Shown here: in pieces, positions 48,618-58,316 of the stretch | How the letters are laid out: each line of letters opens with the position of its first letter | Position numbering within the stretch: position 1 is the stretch's first letter | Source: Polaribacter sp. Hel1_33_78 | GTDB taxonomy: Bacteria; Bacteroidota; Bacteroidia; Flavobacteriales; Flavobacteriaceae | Direction: 5' to 3' | DNA: 64,000 nucleotides | NCBI RefSeq assembly: GCF_900106075.1 | Contig: NZ_LT629794.1 | Location: 1,530,001-1,594,000 of the forward strand | Notes under the pieces: generated by a model | What the model saw: only the letters and a program-made list of their open reading frames with translations | The model's database searches: none | What the model was told of the DNA's origin: nothing | Translations under genes and position numbers: made by a program

Positions 48618-48833
48618 TTAATTTTTTTTATTTTTAAGATAATTCTTTACTTGAATTAAAAAGGTGGTTGGAGTCCCAATAATCATATTTTTGGTCATTA
48701 TATATTTCTTCTGAAATAGTGTTTTCATAAAAAGATGAGCACTTGATAAAATGAGTAAAAAAGCAGTACCAAACCAGGTACCAAGAAAAATTGAAAGTGT
48801 TTTCCCAAAAGGATTTAAAATAGGGTTATCCAT
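48618..48833 (-). CDS. Small single-helix protein, doubtful
   Basis: 71 residues. It opens MDNPILNPFGKTLSIFLGTW, has one hydrophobic segment (GTAFLLILSSAHLFM) and a basic C-terminus. Its frame is clear of neighbours and it is bounded by terminators on both sides. No family is recognised. It may be a genuine small membrane protein or a chance ORF in a 396-bp spacer. I see nothing else in this spacer beyond the two hairpins. Confidence 0.4.
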   Translation of the reverse strand: MDNPILNPFGKTLSIFLGTWFGTAFLLILSSAHLFMKTLFQKKYIMTKNMIIGTPTTFLIQVKNYLKNKKN

Positions 48834-48852
48834 CCTTGTTTTCTAAAATACA

Positions 48853-48883
48853 AAATCCGTTTAGAAATTTTCTAAACGGATTT
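48853..48883 (-). terminator. Terminator-like palindrome after secA
   Basis: Two perfect 15-nt arms (AAATCCGTTTAGAAA and its inverse) around one base. On the minus strand it follows the secA stop by about 70 nt and is trailed by a T-rich stretch. Confidence 0.65.
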
Positions 48884-48951
48884 ATTACTTATCGTTAGTT
48901 CGAGATAATTTCTTTTTTAAAGAAACTTATTTCGAGAACTTTTGGCACTAA

Positions 48952-51900
48952 TTATTTATTAACTAAAACAAATTCACCTTTTTCTAGTAAAGGAATCGCT
49001 TGTTTGTATTTTACTTCTTTTTCTTCACCACTCATTACATTTTTAATAGTAACACGTTCATTTCTACCAATTTTTGGTTGTTCACGAACAACAGTTTCAA
49101 CAGGTTCAGATTGCTGACGAGAATTTTGAATAGCTTGCTCAGTAGAGTTTTGAACATCTGCTTTACTTGTATTTAAACGTTCTCTTTTTTGCTGACGTGC
49201 CTCAGAAATTTGGTTTGTATCTTGAGAAGGTAATTCTCCTTTGAATAAGAAAGACAATACTTCTTTATTAATTTCATCTACTGTTTTCTTGAATAATTCA
49301 AATGCCTCAAACTTGTAGATTAATAAAGGATCTTTCTGCTCATAAGATGCATTCTGCACTGAATGCTTTAACTCATCCATTTTACGTAGATGATCTTTCC
49401 AGTTTTCATCAATAATTGCTAACGTAATATTTTTTTCGAAATCTGTTATTAAGCTTTTTCCTTCACTTTCATACGCTTCTTTTAAGTTCGTAACAACTTG
49501 TAAAGATTTAATTCCATCTGTGAAAGGAACTACAATTCTTTCATACCTATCTCCTTCATTCTCAAACACACCTTTAATAACAGGAAAAGCCAAAATAGCA
49601 TTTCTTTCAATTTTACTTTTGTAGTGTTTAGAAACTATTTCATATAATTGATCAGCCAATTCCTTCTCAGAAAGTTTCTCGAAGTCCTCTTCAGAAAAAG
49701 GCGAAGTCATTGAAGAAAACTTAATCAATTCAAACTCGAAATTCTGAAAATCTTTAACTGCTTTATTACTATTAATAATCGATTCACAAGTATCATAAAT
49801 CATATTTGCAATATCCACTTGCAAACGTTTTCCATCCAATGCATTGCGTCTTCTTTTATAAACAAACTCACGTTGAGCGTTCATAATATCGTCATATTCT
49901 AATAAACGTTTTCTGATTCCGAAGTTATTTTCCTCTACTTTCTTTTGTGCTCTTTCAATAGATTTAGTAATCATAGAATGCTGAATTACTTCACCTTCCT
50001 TTAAACCCATTCTATCCATCATTTTGGCAATTCTATCAGAACCAAATAAACGCATTAAATTGTCATCTAGAGCAACATAAAATTGTGTTGACCCAACATC
50101 ACCTTGTCTTCCTGCACGTCCTCTTAGCTGTCTATCCACACGTCTAGAATCATGTCTTTCCGTACCAATAATTGCTAAACCACCAGATACTTTTACCTCT
50201 TCAGAAAGTTTAATATCTGTTCCACGTCCAGCCATGTTTGTAGCAATAGTCACAATACCAGGTTTACCAGCTTCTGCAACAACATCAGCTTCACGCTTGT
50301 GTAATTTTGCATTTAAAATATTATGAGGAATTTTACGCATCTGTAACATTCTTCCTAATAGTTCTGATATTTCAACAGAAGTTGTTCCTACCAAAACTGG
50401 TCGTTTTTGCTCAACTAATTTTACAATATCTTCAATAACTGCATTGTATTTTTCACGAGCAGTTTTATAAACTAGATCTTCTTGATCATCCCTTTGAATC
50501 GGTTTGTTTGTAGGTATTTCCACTACATCTAATTTGTAGATTTCCCATAATTCACCAGCTTCTGTAATTGCTGTTCCTGTCATTCCAGACAGTTTTCTGT
50601 ACATTCTAAAGTAATTCTGTAATGTTACCGTTGCAAAAGTTTGAGTAGCATCCTCAATTTTTACATTTTCTTTGGCTTCAATTGCTTGATGTAATCCATC
50701 TGAATAACGACGACCATCCATGATACGTCCAGTTTGTTCATCAACAATCATTACTTTATTTTCCATCACAACATATTCAACATCTTTCTCAAAAACAGTG
50801 TATGCTTTTAACAGTTGATTCATTGTATGAATACGTTCACTTTTGATACTAAAATCTTTATATAATTCTTCTTTTTGAGAAACCTTTTCTTCAGAAGTAG
50901 TCTCTGCAGTATCAATTTCACCAATCTTTACACCAATATCTGGTAATACAAAGAAGTTGTCATTTTGAGTCTTTTTTGATAAGTGCGCTATTCCTTTATC
51001 CGTTAAATCAATTTGATTATTTTTTTCTTCAACAACAAACCATAAATCTTCATCAATTTCTGGCATCAACTTATTGTTGTCTGCCATGTAATAATTTTCT
51101 GTTTTTTGTAAAATTTGTTTAATCCCTTCTTGTGATAAAAATTTAATTAAGGCTTTATTTTTTGGCAAACCTCTGTAAACTCTTAACAATGAGAATCCAC
51201 CATCTTTGGTGTTACCATCAGCAATTAATTTTTTAGCTTCTGCTAAAACACTAACTAGATGTTGTTTTTGTAAAGAAACTAAATCGGCCACTAGTGGTTT
51301 TAGATCATTAAATTCATGTCTATCTCCTTGTGGTACTGGGCCCGAAATAATTAACGGAGTTCTAGCATCATCAATTAAAACAGAATCTACTTCATCAATA
51401 ATGGCATAATTTGGGGCTCTTTGCACTAAATCATCTTTAGAACTGGCCATATTATCACGTAAATAATCAAATCCAAATTCGTTATTTGTTCCGTAAGTAA
51501 TATCTGCATTATACGCTTGTCTTCTTTCGTTAGAGTTGGGTTGGTAATAATCTACACAGTCTGTAGAAAGTCCGTGAAACTCAAAAATTGGTCCCATCCA
51601 AGCTTTATCCCGTTTTGCTAAATAATCGTTTACGGTAACTACGTGAACTCCATTTCCGGTTAAAGCATTTAAATAAACAGGTAAAGTTGACACTAATGTT
51701 TTTCCCTCACCAGTCATCATTTCTGCAATTTTACCTTGATGTAAAACAGAGCCACCAATTAATTGAACATCATAATGAACCATATCCCAAGTAACAGGTT
51801 TACCAGCAGCATCCCAAGAGTTTGACCAAAAAGCCTTATCATCTTCTAGAGAAATATGATCTCTTTCAGCAGATAATTCTCTATCAAAGGCAGTAGCAGT

Positions 51901-52290
51901 AACCTCTACTTCTTCATTTTCTACAAAACGTTTTGCAGTTTCTTTGATGACTGCAAAAGCTTCTGGCATAAGTTGTAATAAAGTTTCTTCAGAAATTTTG
52001 TAAGCTTCATCTTTTAAAGAATCAATTTCTACATAAATATCTTCTTGTCTATCAATATTTGCATTTTTTGCTTCTTCTTCTAGGGTCTCAATTTTATCAT
52101 CAAACTCTTTCGTAGCAGCTTTAATTTTATCTTTAAACTCTTGTGTTTTAGCTCTTAAACCATCATGAGAAAGTTGAGCAATTTCTGCTTCAAACTTTTT
52201 AACATCTTCAACAACTGGTTGTAAAATTTTTAAATCTTTTTGTTGTTTATCTCCTACAAAAAGTTTGATTACCGAATTTAAAATACTCAT
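48952..52290 (-). CDS. secA: Preprotein translocase ATPase SecA
   Basis: 1112 residues, longer than the E. coli protein of about 900 but usual for Bacteroidota. Walker A is MMTGEGKT, with [36 protein letters not shown] and the helicase segment [12 protein letters not shown] then [16 protein letters not shown]. The extra length lies mainly in insertions in the first half (about 330-480). The C-terminus lacks the Cys-rich zinc segment of many SecA proteins and ends in a basic region plus a short conserved tail ([15 protein letters not shown]). It powers export through SecYEG. The gene appears to stand alone. Confidence 0.97.
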   Translation of the reverse strand: MSILNSVIKLFVGDKQQKDLKILQPVVEDVKKFEAEIAQLSHDGLRAKTQEFKDKIKAATKEFDDKIETLEEEAKNANIDRQEDIYVEIDSLKDEAYKISEETLLQLMPEAFAVIKETAKRFVENEEVEVTATAFDRELSAERDHISLEDDKAFWSNSWDAAGKPVTWDMVHYDVQLIGGSVLHQGKIAEMMTGEGKTLVSTLPVYLNALTGNGVHVVTVNDYLAKRDKAWMGPIFEFHGLSTDCVDYYQPNSNERRQAYNADITYGTNNEFGFDYLRDNMASSKDDLVQRAPNYAIIDEVDSVLIDDARTPLIISGPVPQGDRHEFNDLKPLVADLVSLQKQHLVSVLAEAKKLIADGNTKDGGFSLLRVYRGLPKNKALIKFLSQEGIKQILQKTENYYMADNNKLMPEIDEDLWFVVEEKNNQIDLTDKGIAHLSKKTQNDNFFVLPDIGVKIGEIDTAETTSEEKVSQKEELYKDFSIKSERIHTMNQLLKAYTVFEKDVEYVVMENKVMIVDEQTGRIMDGRRYSDGLHQAIEAKENVKIEDATQTFATVTLQNYFRMYRKLSGMTGTAITEAGELWEIYKLDVVEIPTNKPIQRDDQEDLVYKTAREKYNAVIEDIVKLVEQKRPVLVGTTSVEISELLGRMLQMRKIPHNILNAKLHKREADVVAEAGKPGIVTIATNMAGRGTDIKLSEEVKVSGGLAIIGTERHDSRRVDRQLRGRAGRQGDVGSTQFYVALDDNLMRLFGSDRIAKMMDRMGLKEGEVIQHSMITKSIERAQKKVEENNFGIRKRLLEYDDIMNAQREFVYKRRRNALDGKRLQVDIANMIYDTCESIINSNKAVKDFQNFEFELIKFSSMTSPFSEEDFEKLSEKELADQLYEIVSKHYKSKIERNAILAFPVIKGVFENEGDRYERIVVPFTDGIKSLQVVTNLKEAYESEGKSLITDFEKNITLAIIDENWKDHLRKMDELKHSVQNASYEQKDPLLIYKFEAFELFKKTVDEINKEVLSFLFKGELPSQDTNQISEARQQKRERLNTSKADVQNSTEQAIQNSRQQSEPVETVVREQPKIGRNERVTIKNVMSGEEKEVKYKQAIPLLEKGEFVLVNK

Positions 52291-52391
52291 TCTTTATATG
52301 TTTTTATTAGCTACATTTTTAGCTATATTATTTAGTTGTGAATCAGGTTTTTATCTATCTTAAAAAAGCTATTTTCTTGGCTAAAAGAAAA

Positions 52392-52416
52392 CAAAAAAAA
52401 AGCCTCTTTAGAGACT
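52392..52416 (-). terminator. Terminator after the DUF2795 gene
   Basis: On the minus strand AGTCTC pairs with GAGGCT (one G-U) around TAAA, followed by a T-run of at least eight. It separates the DUF2795 gene from secA. Confidence 0.7.
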
Positions 52417-52437
52417 TTTTATATTAGATTATTTTAT

Positions 52438-52659
52438 TTAGTATTCATCCTCGTTCCAAAGATAATCATCTTCTGTAGGATAATCTGGCCAAATTTCAAT
52501 AATTGAGTCATATGAATCACCTTCATCCTCTATATCTTGTAGATTTTCTACTACTTCTAAAGGAGCTCCAGTTCTAATAGCATAATCTATTAACTCATCT
52601 TTGGTTGCTGGCCAAGGTGCATCTGCTAAATAAGATGCTAATTCTAATGTCCAATACAT
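52438..52659 (-). CDS. DUF2795 domain protein
   Basis: 73 residues, acidic. LASYLADAPWPATKDELIDY and the next helix (AIRTGAPLEVVENLQDIED) match the DUF2795 family, a small helical domain found widely in bacteria. The C-terminus has many Asp, Glu and Trp residues (IIEIWPDYPTEDDYLWNEDE), as in Bacteroidota members. The function is unknown; a nucleic-acid or regulatory role has been guessed. It has its own promoter and terminator and is therefore monocistronic. Confidence 0.85.
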   Translation of the reverse strand: MYWTLELASYLADAPWPATKDELIDYAIRTGAPLEVVENLQDIEDEGDSYDSIIEIWPDYPTEDDYLWNEDEY

Positions 52660-52680
52660 TTCTTAATATTTAATTTTGTG

Positions 52681-52710
52681 CAAAAATAATTTTTTTACGC
52701 AGTTATGCAA
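52681..52710 (-). promoter_or_regulatory. Bacteroidota promoter (TTG-N19-TATTTTTG) for the DUF2795 gene
   Basis: On the minus strand the -33 element CTTG is followed after 19 nt by TATTTTTG, an exact -7 match (TAnnTTTG). The -7 box ends 21 nt before the ATG. This is the best promoter match I found in the window. Confidence 0.65.
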
Positions 52711-52826
52711 GTCTTTTTTAAGAAATATACTTTGAAGTTATTACTTTTTTTTATGAATACCTATAAATCAGTTATTTATAATTTAAATAAAAGTAAAGTT
52801 CACTTCAAAATCGATAAAAAAAGAAC

Positions 52827-53402
52827 TTAACTATTTTTTTTAGGAATCCACTTGATTTCCTCTACTAGTAACTCTTTAGACAACATTCGTGCCAACACAA
52901 AAAGAAAGTCAGAAAGTCGGTTTAAGTATTTTATAATGTCATTATGTATATTTTCTTGGTCGTTTAATTCTACAGATAATCGTTCTGCTCTTCTGCAAAC
53001 ACATCTGGCAATATGACAAAATGACACTGATTGATGGCCTCCAGGAAGTATAAAATGGGTCATTTGTGGAAGCAATGCATCCATTTTATCTATTTCGTTT
53101 TCTAAAAACAAGATAGAATCACTATCAATTTTAGGAATATTCAATCGTTCTTTTCCTGATTTTAAAGTCTCTTTTTCAGGAGGAGTTGCCAACATAGCGC
53201 CTAAAGTGAATAAATCATTTTGAACTTTTAATAAAGATTCTTTGATGTAACTGCTGATTTCTTGGTCTTTTATCAAGCCAATGTAAGAATTTAATTCATC
53301 TACAGTACCATAGCTTTCAATACGTAAATTATATTTTTTAACTCTTGTTCCACCGAATAAAGCAGTAGTTCCTTTATCTCCAGTTTTTGTATATATTTTC
53401 AT
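52827..53402 (-). CDS. Cob(I)yrinic acid a,c-diamide adenosyltransferase, PduO type
   Basis: A 191-residue ATP:corrinoid adenosyltransferase producing adenosylcobalamin. The N-terminal MKIYTKTGDKGTTALFGGTR is the ATP-binding signature, then SYGTVDELNSYIG, and in the C-terminal half RCVCRRAERLSVEL and LNRLSDFLFVLAR, all family hallmarks. It is not next to B12 biosynthesis genes, so it more likely works in salvage or cofactor activation for methylmalonyl-CoA mutase (compare meaB at 7.7 kb). Confidence 0.95.
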   Translation of the reverse strand: MKIYTKTGDKGTTALFGGTRVKKYNLRIESYGTVDELNSYIGLIKDQEISSYIKESLLKVQNDLFTLGAMLATPPEKETLKSGKERLNIPKIDSDSILFLENEIDKMDALLPQMTHFILPGGHQSVSFCHIARCVCRRAERLSVELNDQENIHNDIIKYLNRLSDFLFVLARMLSKELLVEEIKWIPKKNS

Positions 53403-53428
53403 TTTATTTAATTGCTCGATATAAAGAC

Positions 53429-53436
53429 CAAAGTTA
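53429..53436 (-). promoter_or_regulatory. -7 element TAACTTTG for the adenosyltransferase gene
   Basis: An exact TAnnTTTG match on the minus strand, ending 26 nt before the ATG at 53402, with TTTC about 18 nt upstream as a possible -33 box. Confidence 0.4.
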
Positions 53437-53459
53437 CAAAGTTTATCTTTTAGAAAGTG

Positions 53460-53954
53460 TTAAACTCTAATATTAAAATGTTCTTTAGCTTGTTCTTTTC
53501 TGAAAAAAATGATTCCGAAATAAAATAAATCAATAGTTACAATATCTTCTGTTTTTTTGATGATTTCTAACCACTTTAATTTTGTTTTTTTATCCTTATA
53601 AATTCCATGAACAACCACAAAATGTTTTGAGTTTAACTTTTTTAATTCATCTAATATTAACTCTTTTGAGAGTTTTATATATAGTAATTTGTATTTATTA
53701 TTTAAGTTTTTATTTAAACTTACAAGGTCAAAATGGATGGTGCTAATATTAAAATAGTGTATAATTTTTGAAAGAATCCTTTCTTCTTTTTTTGTAAGTG
53801 ATTTTAATGCTGGATATTTTTCAGGAATATTATTGATTATCTTTTTATGATACAATCCTTTTGTAACAAAATCAAAAACAAAAGGAGAATGCACTCCATG
53901 TTGATTTGTAGATTCTAAAAGAAATTTGAAGTAGGAGATCTTTCTGAAAAACAT
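53460..53954 (-). CDS. Shortened methyltransferase-like protein lacking the SAM-binding core
   Basis: 164 residues. The N-terminus FLLESTNQHGVHSPFVFDFV and the C-terminus TIDLFYFGIIFFRKEQAKEH match the two ends of a flavobacterial family of class I SAM-dependent methyltransferases of about 230-260 residues. Between them the usual glycine-rich motif I (E-I-G-T-S-x-G) and the later D-G-N-H segment are missing, and the intervening sequence is short and lysine-rich. The frame is intact, so this is either a decaying gene after in-frame deletion or a repurposed protein without methyl transfer. It overlaps the hutI stop by 1 bp. Confidence 0.6.
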   Translation of the reverse strand: MFFRKISYFKFLLESTNQHGVHSPFVFDFVTKGLYHKKIINNIPEKYPALKSLTKKEERILSKIIHYFNISTIHFDLVSLNKNLNNKYKLLYIKLSKELILDELKKLNSKHFVVVHGIYKDKKTKLKWLEIIKKTEDIVTIDLFYFGIIFFRKEQAKEHFNIRV

Positions 53955-55189
53955 TATTTAAGATTTCCGTTAATATAGACTTCATCAATTAAATTAGAAC
54001 CAAAACTGTAAGGTAAAAAACCATAAGAAGGAATTTCTTTTGTAATGATAAAATTAGCTAATTTTCCTTTTGTAATAGAGCCTAGAGTGTTCTCTAAGTT
54101 CATAGCAAAAGCTCCATTTATAGTAGCTGCATTTATGGCTTCTTTAGGTGTCATTTTCATCTTTATACAAGCAGTAGCAACCACAAAATTCATGTTTCCA
54201 GAAGGTGTTGATCCAGGGTTATAGTCAGTTGCAATAGCTAATGCTAAACCACTATCTATTATTTTCCTTGCTGGAGTATATGGAATGCCTAAGAAAAAAG
54301 AACAGGAGGGAAGTGCCACCGGCATGGTTTCAGAAGCTTTTAAACTTGCAATATCGTCATCATTTAAAACTTCTAAATGGTCTACAGAAAGTGCATTGTG
54401 TTTTGTTGAAACTTGAATTCCGCCAATAACATTAAACTGATTTACATGCACTTTCGGAATTAAGCCATGTTTTTTTCCAGCAGATAAAATTTTGTTTGTC
54501 TCATCCACAGAAAAATAGCCAACCTCGCAAAAAACATCTATAAAATCAGCTAAATTTTCTTCAACTATTTTAGGGATCATCTCTTCAATAATTAAATTGA
54601 TGTAGCCTTCTTTGTTATTTATAAATTCTGTTGGAACTGCATGAGCCCCTAAAAAGGTGGCTTTGATAGGAATGTTATAATGCTCTTTGAGTTTTTTGAT
54701 AACTCGTAACATTTTTAATTCAGCTTCAATTGTTAATCCGTAACCAGATTTTATTTCTACAGCTCCAGTGCCTAAGGCAATTACCTCTTCTAATCTTTTT
54801 GCAGATTGTGTGTATAAATCATCAAAAGAAGTCTCTTGTAATTTTTTGGCAGAGTTTAAAATTCCTCCACCATTATTGGCAATTTCCTCATAAGACAACC
54901 CGTTAATTCTATCTACAAATTCTTGCTCTCTATTGCCAGCAAATACGATATGGGTATGAGAATCGCACCAAGTTGGAAGTATCATTTTACCCTTACAATC
55001 TATAGTATTGGCAACTGATCGGTTTGGTAATTGTTCCATCTTACCAAAATCTATGATCCTATCGTTTTCAATTAATAAAAAAGCATTTTTAATAGTAGGC
55101 AAACTATTCATAGCTTTACCGGATACTTTTTTTACACCAGTATCCCTAACCTGAATGAGTTCTTTTATATTTACAAAAAGTGTTTTCAT
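53954..55189 (-). CDS. hutI: Imidazolonepropionase
   Basis: A 411-residue amidohydrolase that opens imidazolone propionate to formiminoglutamate in histidine breakdown. The metal motif HTHIVFAGNREQEF is present, together with NGGGILNSAKKLQ, the HAVPTEF histidine, VEIKSGYGL and ATDYNPGSTPSGNM. I chose the ATG at 55189 (MKTLFVNIKELIQ) over one at 55210, because the earlier codon sits in an AT-rich stretch that looks like the promoter. hutH and hutU are not in the window. The methyltransferase-like gene is coupled downstream. Confidence 0.95.
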   Translation of the reverse strand: MKTLFVNIKELIQVRDTGVKKVSGKAMNSLPTIKNAFLLIENDRIIDFGKMEQLPNRSVANTIDCKGKMILPTWCDSHTHIVFAGNREQEFVDRINGLSYEEIANNGGGILNSAKKLQETSFDDLYTQSAKRLEEVIALGTGAVEIKSGYGLTIEAELKMLRVIKKLKEHYNIPIKATFLGAHAVPTEFINNKEGYINLIIEEMIPKIVEENLADFIDVFCEVGYFSVDETNKILSAGKKHGLIPKVHVNQFNVIGGIQVSTKHNALSVDHLEVLNDDDIASLKASETMPVALPSCSFFLGIPYTPARKIIDSGLALAIATDYNPGSTPSGNMNFVVATACIKMKMTPKEAINAATINGAFAMNLENTLGSITKGKLANFIITKEIPSYGFLPYSFGSNLIDEVYINGNLK

Positions 55190-55232
55190 AGAAAAGTAAA
55201 GATAATACATTATCTATGTGTAAATAAATAAA

Positions 55233-55259
55233 AAAACCGATGCAATTCGCAACGGTTTT
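55233..55259 (-). terminator. Terminator after DUF285 lipoprotein gene A
   Basis: AAAACCG and CGGTTTT arms with an inner TGC/GCA pairing and a 5-nt loop. On the minus strand it is followed by a run of Ts, 25 nt after the stop. Confidence 0.8.
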
Positions 55260-55283
55260 AAAGTCTAAATATTTTTTTGTCAA

Positions 55284-56435
55284 TTAATTACAGCCTCCTT
55301 GTAGGCTTGGAATATAATTTAATTCTAATCCAGAGTTTTCAGAAAAGTAAAAACATTCAGTAACATTGCTAACATCCCAATCAGAAATATTTTGGTTAAA
55401 ACTTTCTGCTGCACTAAACATATAACTCATATCAGTTACATTGCTTACATCCCAACCAGAAATATTTTGATTAAAGCTTTCTGCACCTACAAACATACCA
55501 TGCATACTAATCACTTTATTAACATCCCAACTAGAAATATCTTGGTTAAAGTTTCTGCATTCAGCAAAAACACCAGTCATATTAATTACATTACTAACAT
55601 CCCAATTAGAAATATTATTGTTAAATTTAGAATTAAAAAACATACTATTCATAGCAGTTACATTACTTACATCCCAGCTAGAAATATCTTGATTAAATGC
55701 TCTGGTATTTGTAAACATAAAAGCCATATTAGTTACATTGCTTACATCCCAATTAGAAATATCTTGATTAAAAAGGTGGTTACTTGAAAACATGAAAGCC
55801 ATATTTGTCACACTACTAACATCCCAACTAGAAATATCGCCATTAAAGTTTCTAGCCCCTGAAAACATTTCATTCATATCAGTTACATTACTTAAGTCCC
55901 AATCAGAAACGCCATATTCTAGCATCCAACAAGCTTTAAACATGGAACTCATGTCTTTTACCTTCTTTAGGTTAGGGTTGTCTTTTGCATTTATTTCAAG
56001 TGCCTTACAATAATTAAACGCATGATTAAATGATGACCATTCTATATTACCCCATTGTTCTATTGAAATTATTTTATCATTATCTAAATATGGACTACTA
56101 AATTTAATTTGATGAAAAGCAGGGGTTCCACCACTTATGCTAACTTTGTAGATTCCAGCTTTTGGAAATGTTATAGTATGAGAATTAGTTGCTGTTTCTA
56201 AACCATTATTATTTGGATTACCTACTTCTTCCCAAAATATTTTATAATTTGTTCCTGAGCCTGGTATTTCTATTTGATTGTCTTCTGTATATCCTTCAGG
56301 TTCATCAGTTTTCCAGATGGTTACAAACGCATTTGGACTGTTTCCATACAATTCTCTAATTGAAGTGGTGTCATCATTGTTACAAGCATTAAAACAAAGA
56401 ATGCTTGTCAAGGTAAATAATAAAATTTTTTTCAT
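55284..56435 (-). CDS. BspA-like (DUF285) surface lipoprotein, copy A
   Basis: 383 residues. The lipoprotein signal ends at Cys18 (CFNAC). An N-terminal domain of about 130 residues (AFVTIWKTDEPEG, then ISIEQWGNIEWSSF) is followed by eight 25-residue repeats of the type NVTDMSYMFSAAESFNQNIS-WDVS, the DUF285/BspA-like solenoid. The nucleotide form of this repeat has been described as a PARCEL element in Mycoplasma and other microbes. The protein ends in a Cys (SLQGGCN). Surface adhesion or binding is the usual inference. It is divergent from dinB (57 bp between starts) and is the most divergent of the five copies here. Confidence 0.85.
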   Translation of the reverse strand: MKKILLFTLTSILCFNACNNDDTTSIRELYGNSPNAFVTIWKTDEPEGYTEDNQIEIPGSGTNYKIFWEEVGNPNNNGLETATNSHTITFPKAGIYKVSISGGTPAFHQIKFSSPYLDNDKIISIEQWGNIEWSSFNHAFNYCKALEINAKDNPNLKKVKDMSSMFKACWMLEYGVSDWDLSNVTDMNEMFSGARNFNGDISSWDVSSVTNMAFMFSSNHLFNQDISNWDVSNVTNMAFMFTNTRAFNQDISSWDVSNVTAMNSMFFNSKFNNNISNWDVSNVINMTGVFAECRNFNQDISSWDVNKVISMHGMFVGAESFNQNISGWDVSNVTDMSYMFSAAESFNQNISDWDVSNVTECFYFSENSGLELNYIPSLQGGCN

Positions 56436-56492
56436 GTTTTTTTTGTAAATATAAAAAAATAAGTTATTTTTTGCTAACTTAAACCTTTATTA

Positions 56493-57002
56493 ATGATTCC
56501 TAAAAACGAATATGCTCCTTATTTTGAACAATACATGCAACTGGTTTCTAAAGATGAGAAATCAATTATAGAAAATTTAGTAGCTTCTCAAAAAGTATTT
56601 GATGATGTATTAAGAAATTTACCAGTAGAAAAGCACAATTTTTCTTATGCTGAAGGCAAATGGACGATCAAAGAATTGATTCAGCACATTATTGATACAG
56701 AACGGGTTTTTTCTTATAGAGCTTTATGTTTTGCTAGAAATGATAATACTTCTTTGCCTGGATTTGATCAAGATGTTTTTGTTGAGAATGACAATGCAAA
56801 CGATAGAAACTATTATGATTTATTAAATGAAATGGAGGTGTTAAGAAAATCTTCAATTCAATTATTTAAAAGCTTTTCTGATGAAGCTTTGTTAAGAGTA
56901 GGTGTTGCTTCGAATAATAAAATATCTGTAAGAGCTTTAGGATATTTATTTTCAGGGCATCAAATGCATCATTTGAATATTATAAAAGAAAGATATTTAT
57001 AA
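56493..57002 (+). CDS. DinB-family protein
   Basis: 169 residues of the DinB/YfiT-like four-helix bundle superfamily, which often binds a metal through three histidines. Candidate ligands are His in IKELIQHIIDTERVFSYR and the paired histidines in SGHQMHHLNIIKERY near the C-terminus. Many members are thiol-dependent transferases or stress proteins; the activity here is unknown. It lies between DUF285 copies and has a decayed duplicate at 61996-62619. A terminator follows. Confidence 0.88.
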   Translation: MIPKNEYAPYFEQYMQLVSKDEKSIIENLVASQKVFDDVLRNLPVEKHNFSYAEGKWTIKELIQHIIDTERVFSYRALCFARNDNTSLPGFDQDVFVENDNANDRNYYDLLNEMEVLRKSSIQLFKSFSDEALLRVGVASNNKISVRALGYLFSGHQMHHLNIIKERYL

Positions 57003-57004
57003 TA

Positions 57005-57032
57005 AAAAAACCGAAGTTTTAGCTTCGGTTTA
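57005..57032 (+). terminator. Terminator of dinB
   Basis: AAACCGAAG and CTTCGGTTT arms with a 6-nt loop. The same hairpin follows the pseudogene copy at 62624-62649. Confidence 0.8.
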
Positions 57033-57058
57033 ATATCACTTAATAATTATTGAGTAAC

Positions 57059-57133
57059 TTAATTACAGCCTGCAGACAGGATTGGTAAGTATATAGGATT
57101 TAAACCATCTTTTTCATTATTTTTGATTTTTAG
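57059..57133 (-). pseudogene. Relic of a DUF285 lipoprotein gene (C-terminal tail only)
   Basis: The minus-strand frame ends NPIYLPILSAGCN, like the tail of copy A (IPSLQGGCN). Upstream it reads through the spacer sequence and the ATGAAAAAGAT that starts the other copies, but no body is present. It is therefore either a collapsed copy or the original junction from which the array grew. The shared 12-bp AATGAAAAAGAT marks the probable recombination point. Confidence 0.6.
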
Positions 57134-57136
57134 TGT

Positions 57137-58297
57137 TTAATTGCAGTTTGCTGGAAAATTAGGTAATTTACTATCATCTAGATTAGAAAATTTTGCGAAT
57201 TCAGAACAACGAGTCACATTGCTGACATCCCAATTAGAAATATCTTGATTAAAATTATCAGAACTAAAAAACATATTATTCATATCTATTACACTGCTCA
57301 CATCCCAATTAGAAATATCTTGATTAAAAGAAACTGCACTCGAAAACATGAAACTCATCTTAGTTACATTTCTCACATCCCAACTAGAAATATCTTGATT
57401 AAATTTCGATAAGCCAGAAAACATACTCCCCATATCAGTTACGTTACTCACATCCCAATTAGAAATATCTTGATTAAAAGAAAATGCAAACGAAAACATA
57501 CCCCCCATATCAGTTACGTTACTCACATTCCAATTGGAAATATCTTGATTAAAATTATAAGAACCCCAAAACATACTACCCATATTAGTTACATTGCTTA
57601 CATCCCAATTAGAAATATCTTGATTAAAGTTTTCACAGCCAGAAAACATATAACTCATATCAGTTACATTACTTACATCCCAATTAAAAATATCTTGATT
57701 AAAACTATTTAAATCATAAAACATAGCACTCATATCGGTTACATTACTTACATCCCAATTAGAAATAGATTCGTTTATATTTTTTACTTTAAAAAACATA
57801 TAATTCATACTTTCTACATTTTTTAAATTAGGGGCGTCTGTAGCATTAATTTCTAGATTTTCACAATTCTTAAAAGCATTTTCAAATGATACCCATTCTA
57901 TGTTGCCCCATTGTTCAATAGAAATTAATTTTTTATTATCTCTTTTGCTCTCAAGGTCAAAGAGACTGATTCTATTGAAGGGATAATTACTTGTATTAAA
58001 TATAGCAACTTTATACATTCCTACTTTAGGAAACGTAACTGTATGAATATCCGTAGCTATTTCTCTTCTATTATTTTCAGGGTTTCCTATTTCTTCCCAA
58101 AATACAGTATACTGGTGTCCGGAACCTGGTATTTCAATTTGATTATCTTCAGATATTCCTTGGTTATCGCTTTTCCAAATGGTTATAAATGCATCTGGAT
58201 TGTTTACATAAAATTCTCTATATGAAGGGATGTCATCTTTGTTACAAGCACTAAAATAAAAAATACATGTTAAGGTTAATAAAAAAATCTTTTTCAT
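57137..58297 (-). CDS. BspA-like (DUF285) surface lipoprotein, copy E
   Basis: 386 residues, the most 3' copy in the tandem array and the one most different from its three upstream neighbours. The lipoprotein signal ends at Cys18 (YFSAC). The N-terminal domain lacks the conserved [13 protein letters not shown] stretch of the other copies and instead reads FNTSNYPFNRISLFD. Nine DUF285 repeats follow (for example NVTDMGSMFSGLSKFNQDIS). The tail ([14 protein letters not shown]) is shared with copies B to D. It is probably the last gene of a four-gene transcript. Confidence 0.85.
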   Translation of the reverse strand: MKKIFLLTLTCIFYFSACNKDDIPSYREFYVNNPDAFITIWKSDNQGISEDNQIEIPGSGHQYTVFWEEIGNPENNRREIATDIHTVTFPKVGMYKVAIFNTSNYPFNRISLFDLESKRDNKKLISIEQWGNIEWVSFENAFKNCENLEINATDAPNLKNVESMNYMFFKVKNINESISNWDVSNVTDMSAMFYDLNSFNQDIFNWDVSNVTDMSYMFSGCENFNQDISNWDVSNVTNMGSMFWGSYNFNQDISNWNVSNVTDMGGMFSFAFSFNQDISNWDVSNVTDMGSMFSGLSKFNQDISSWDVRNVTKMSFMFSSAVSFNQDISNWDVSSVIDMNNMFFSSDNFNQDISNWDVSNVTRCSEFAKFSNLDDSKLPNFPANCN

Positions 58298-58316
58298 TAT
58301 TTTTGATTTTTAGTGT

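Noticed and set aside
55392..55787. Long plus-strand ORFs opposite the DUF285 repeats (also at 57470-57712)
   Set aside because: These open frames arise because the 75-bp repeat keeps stop codons out of the complementary frame. They have low-complexity His/Ile-rich translations and no independent start context.
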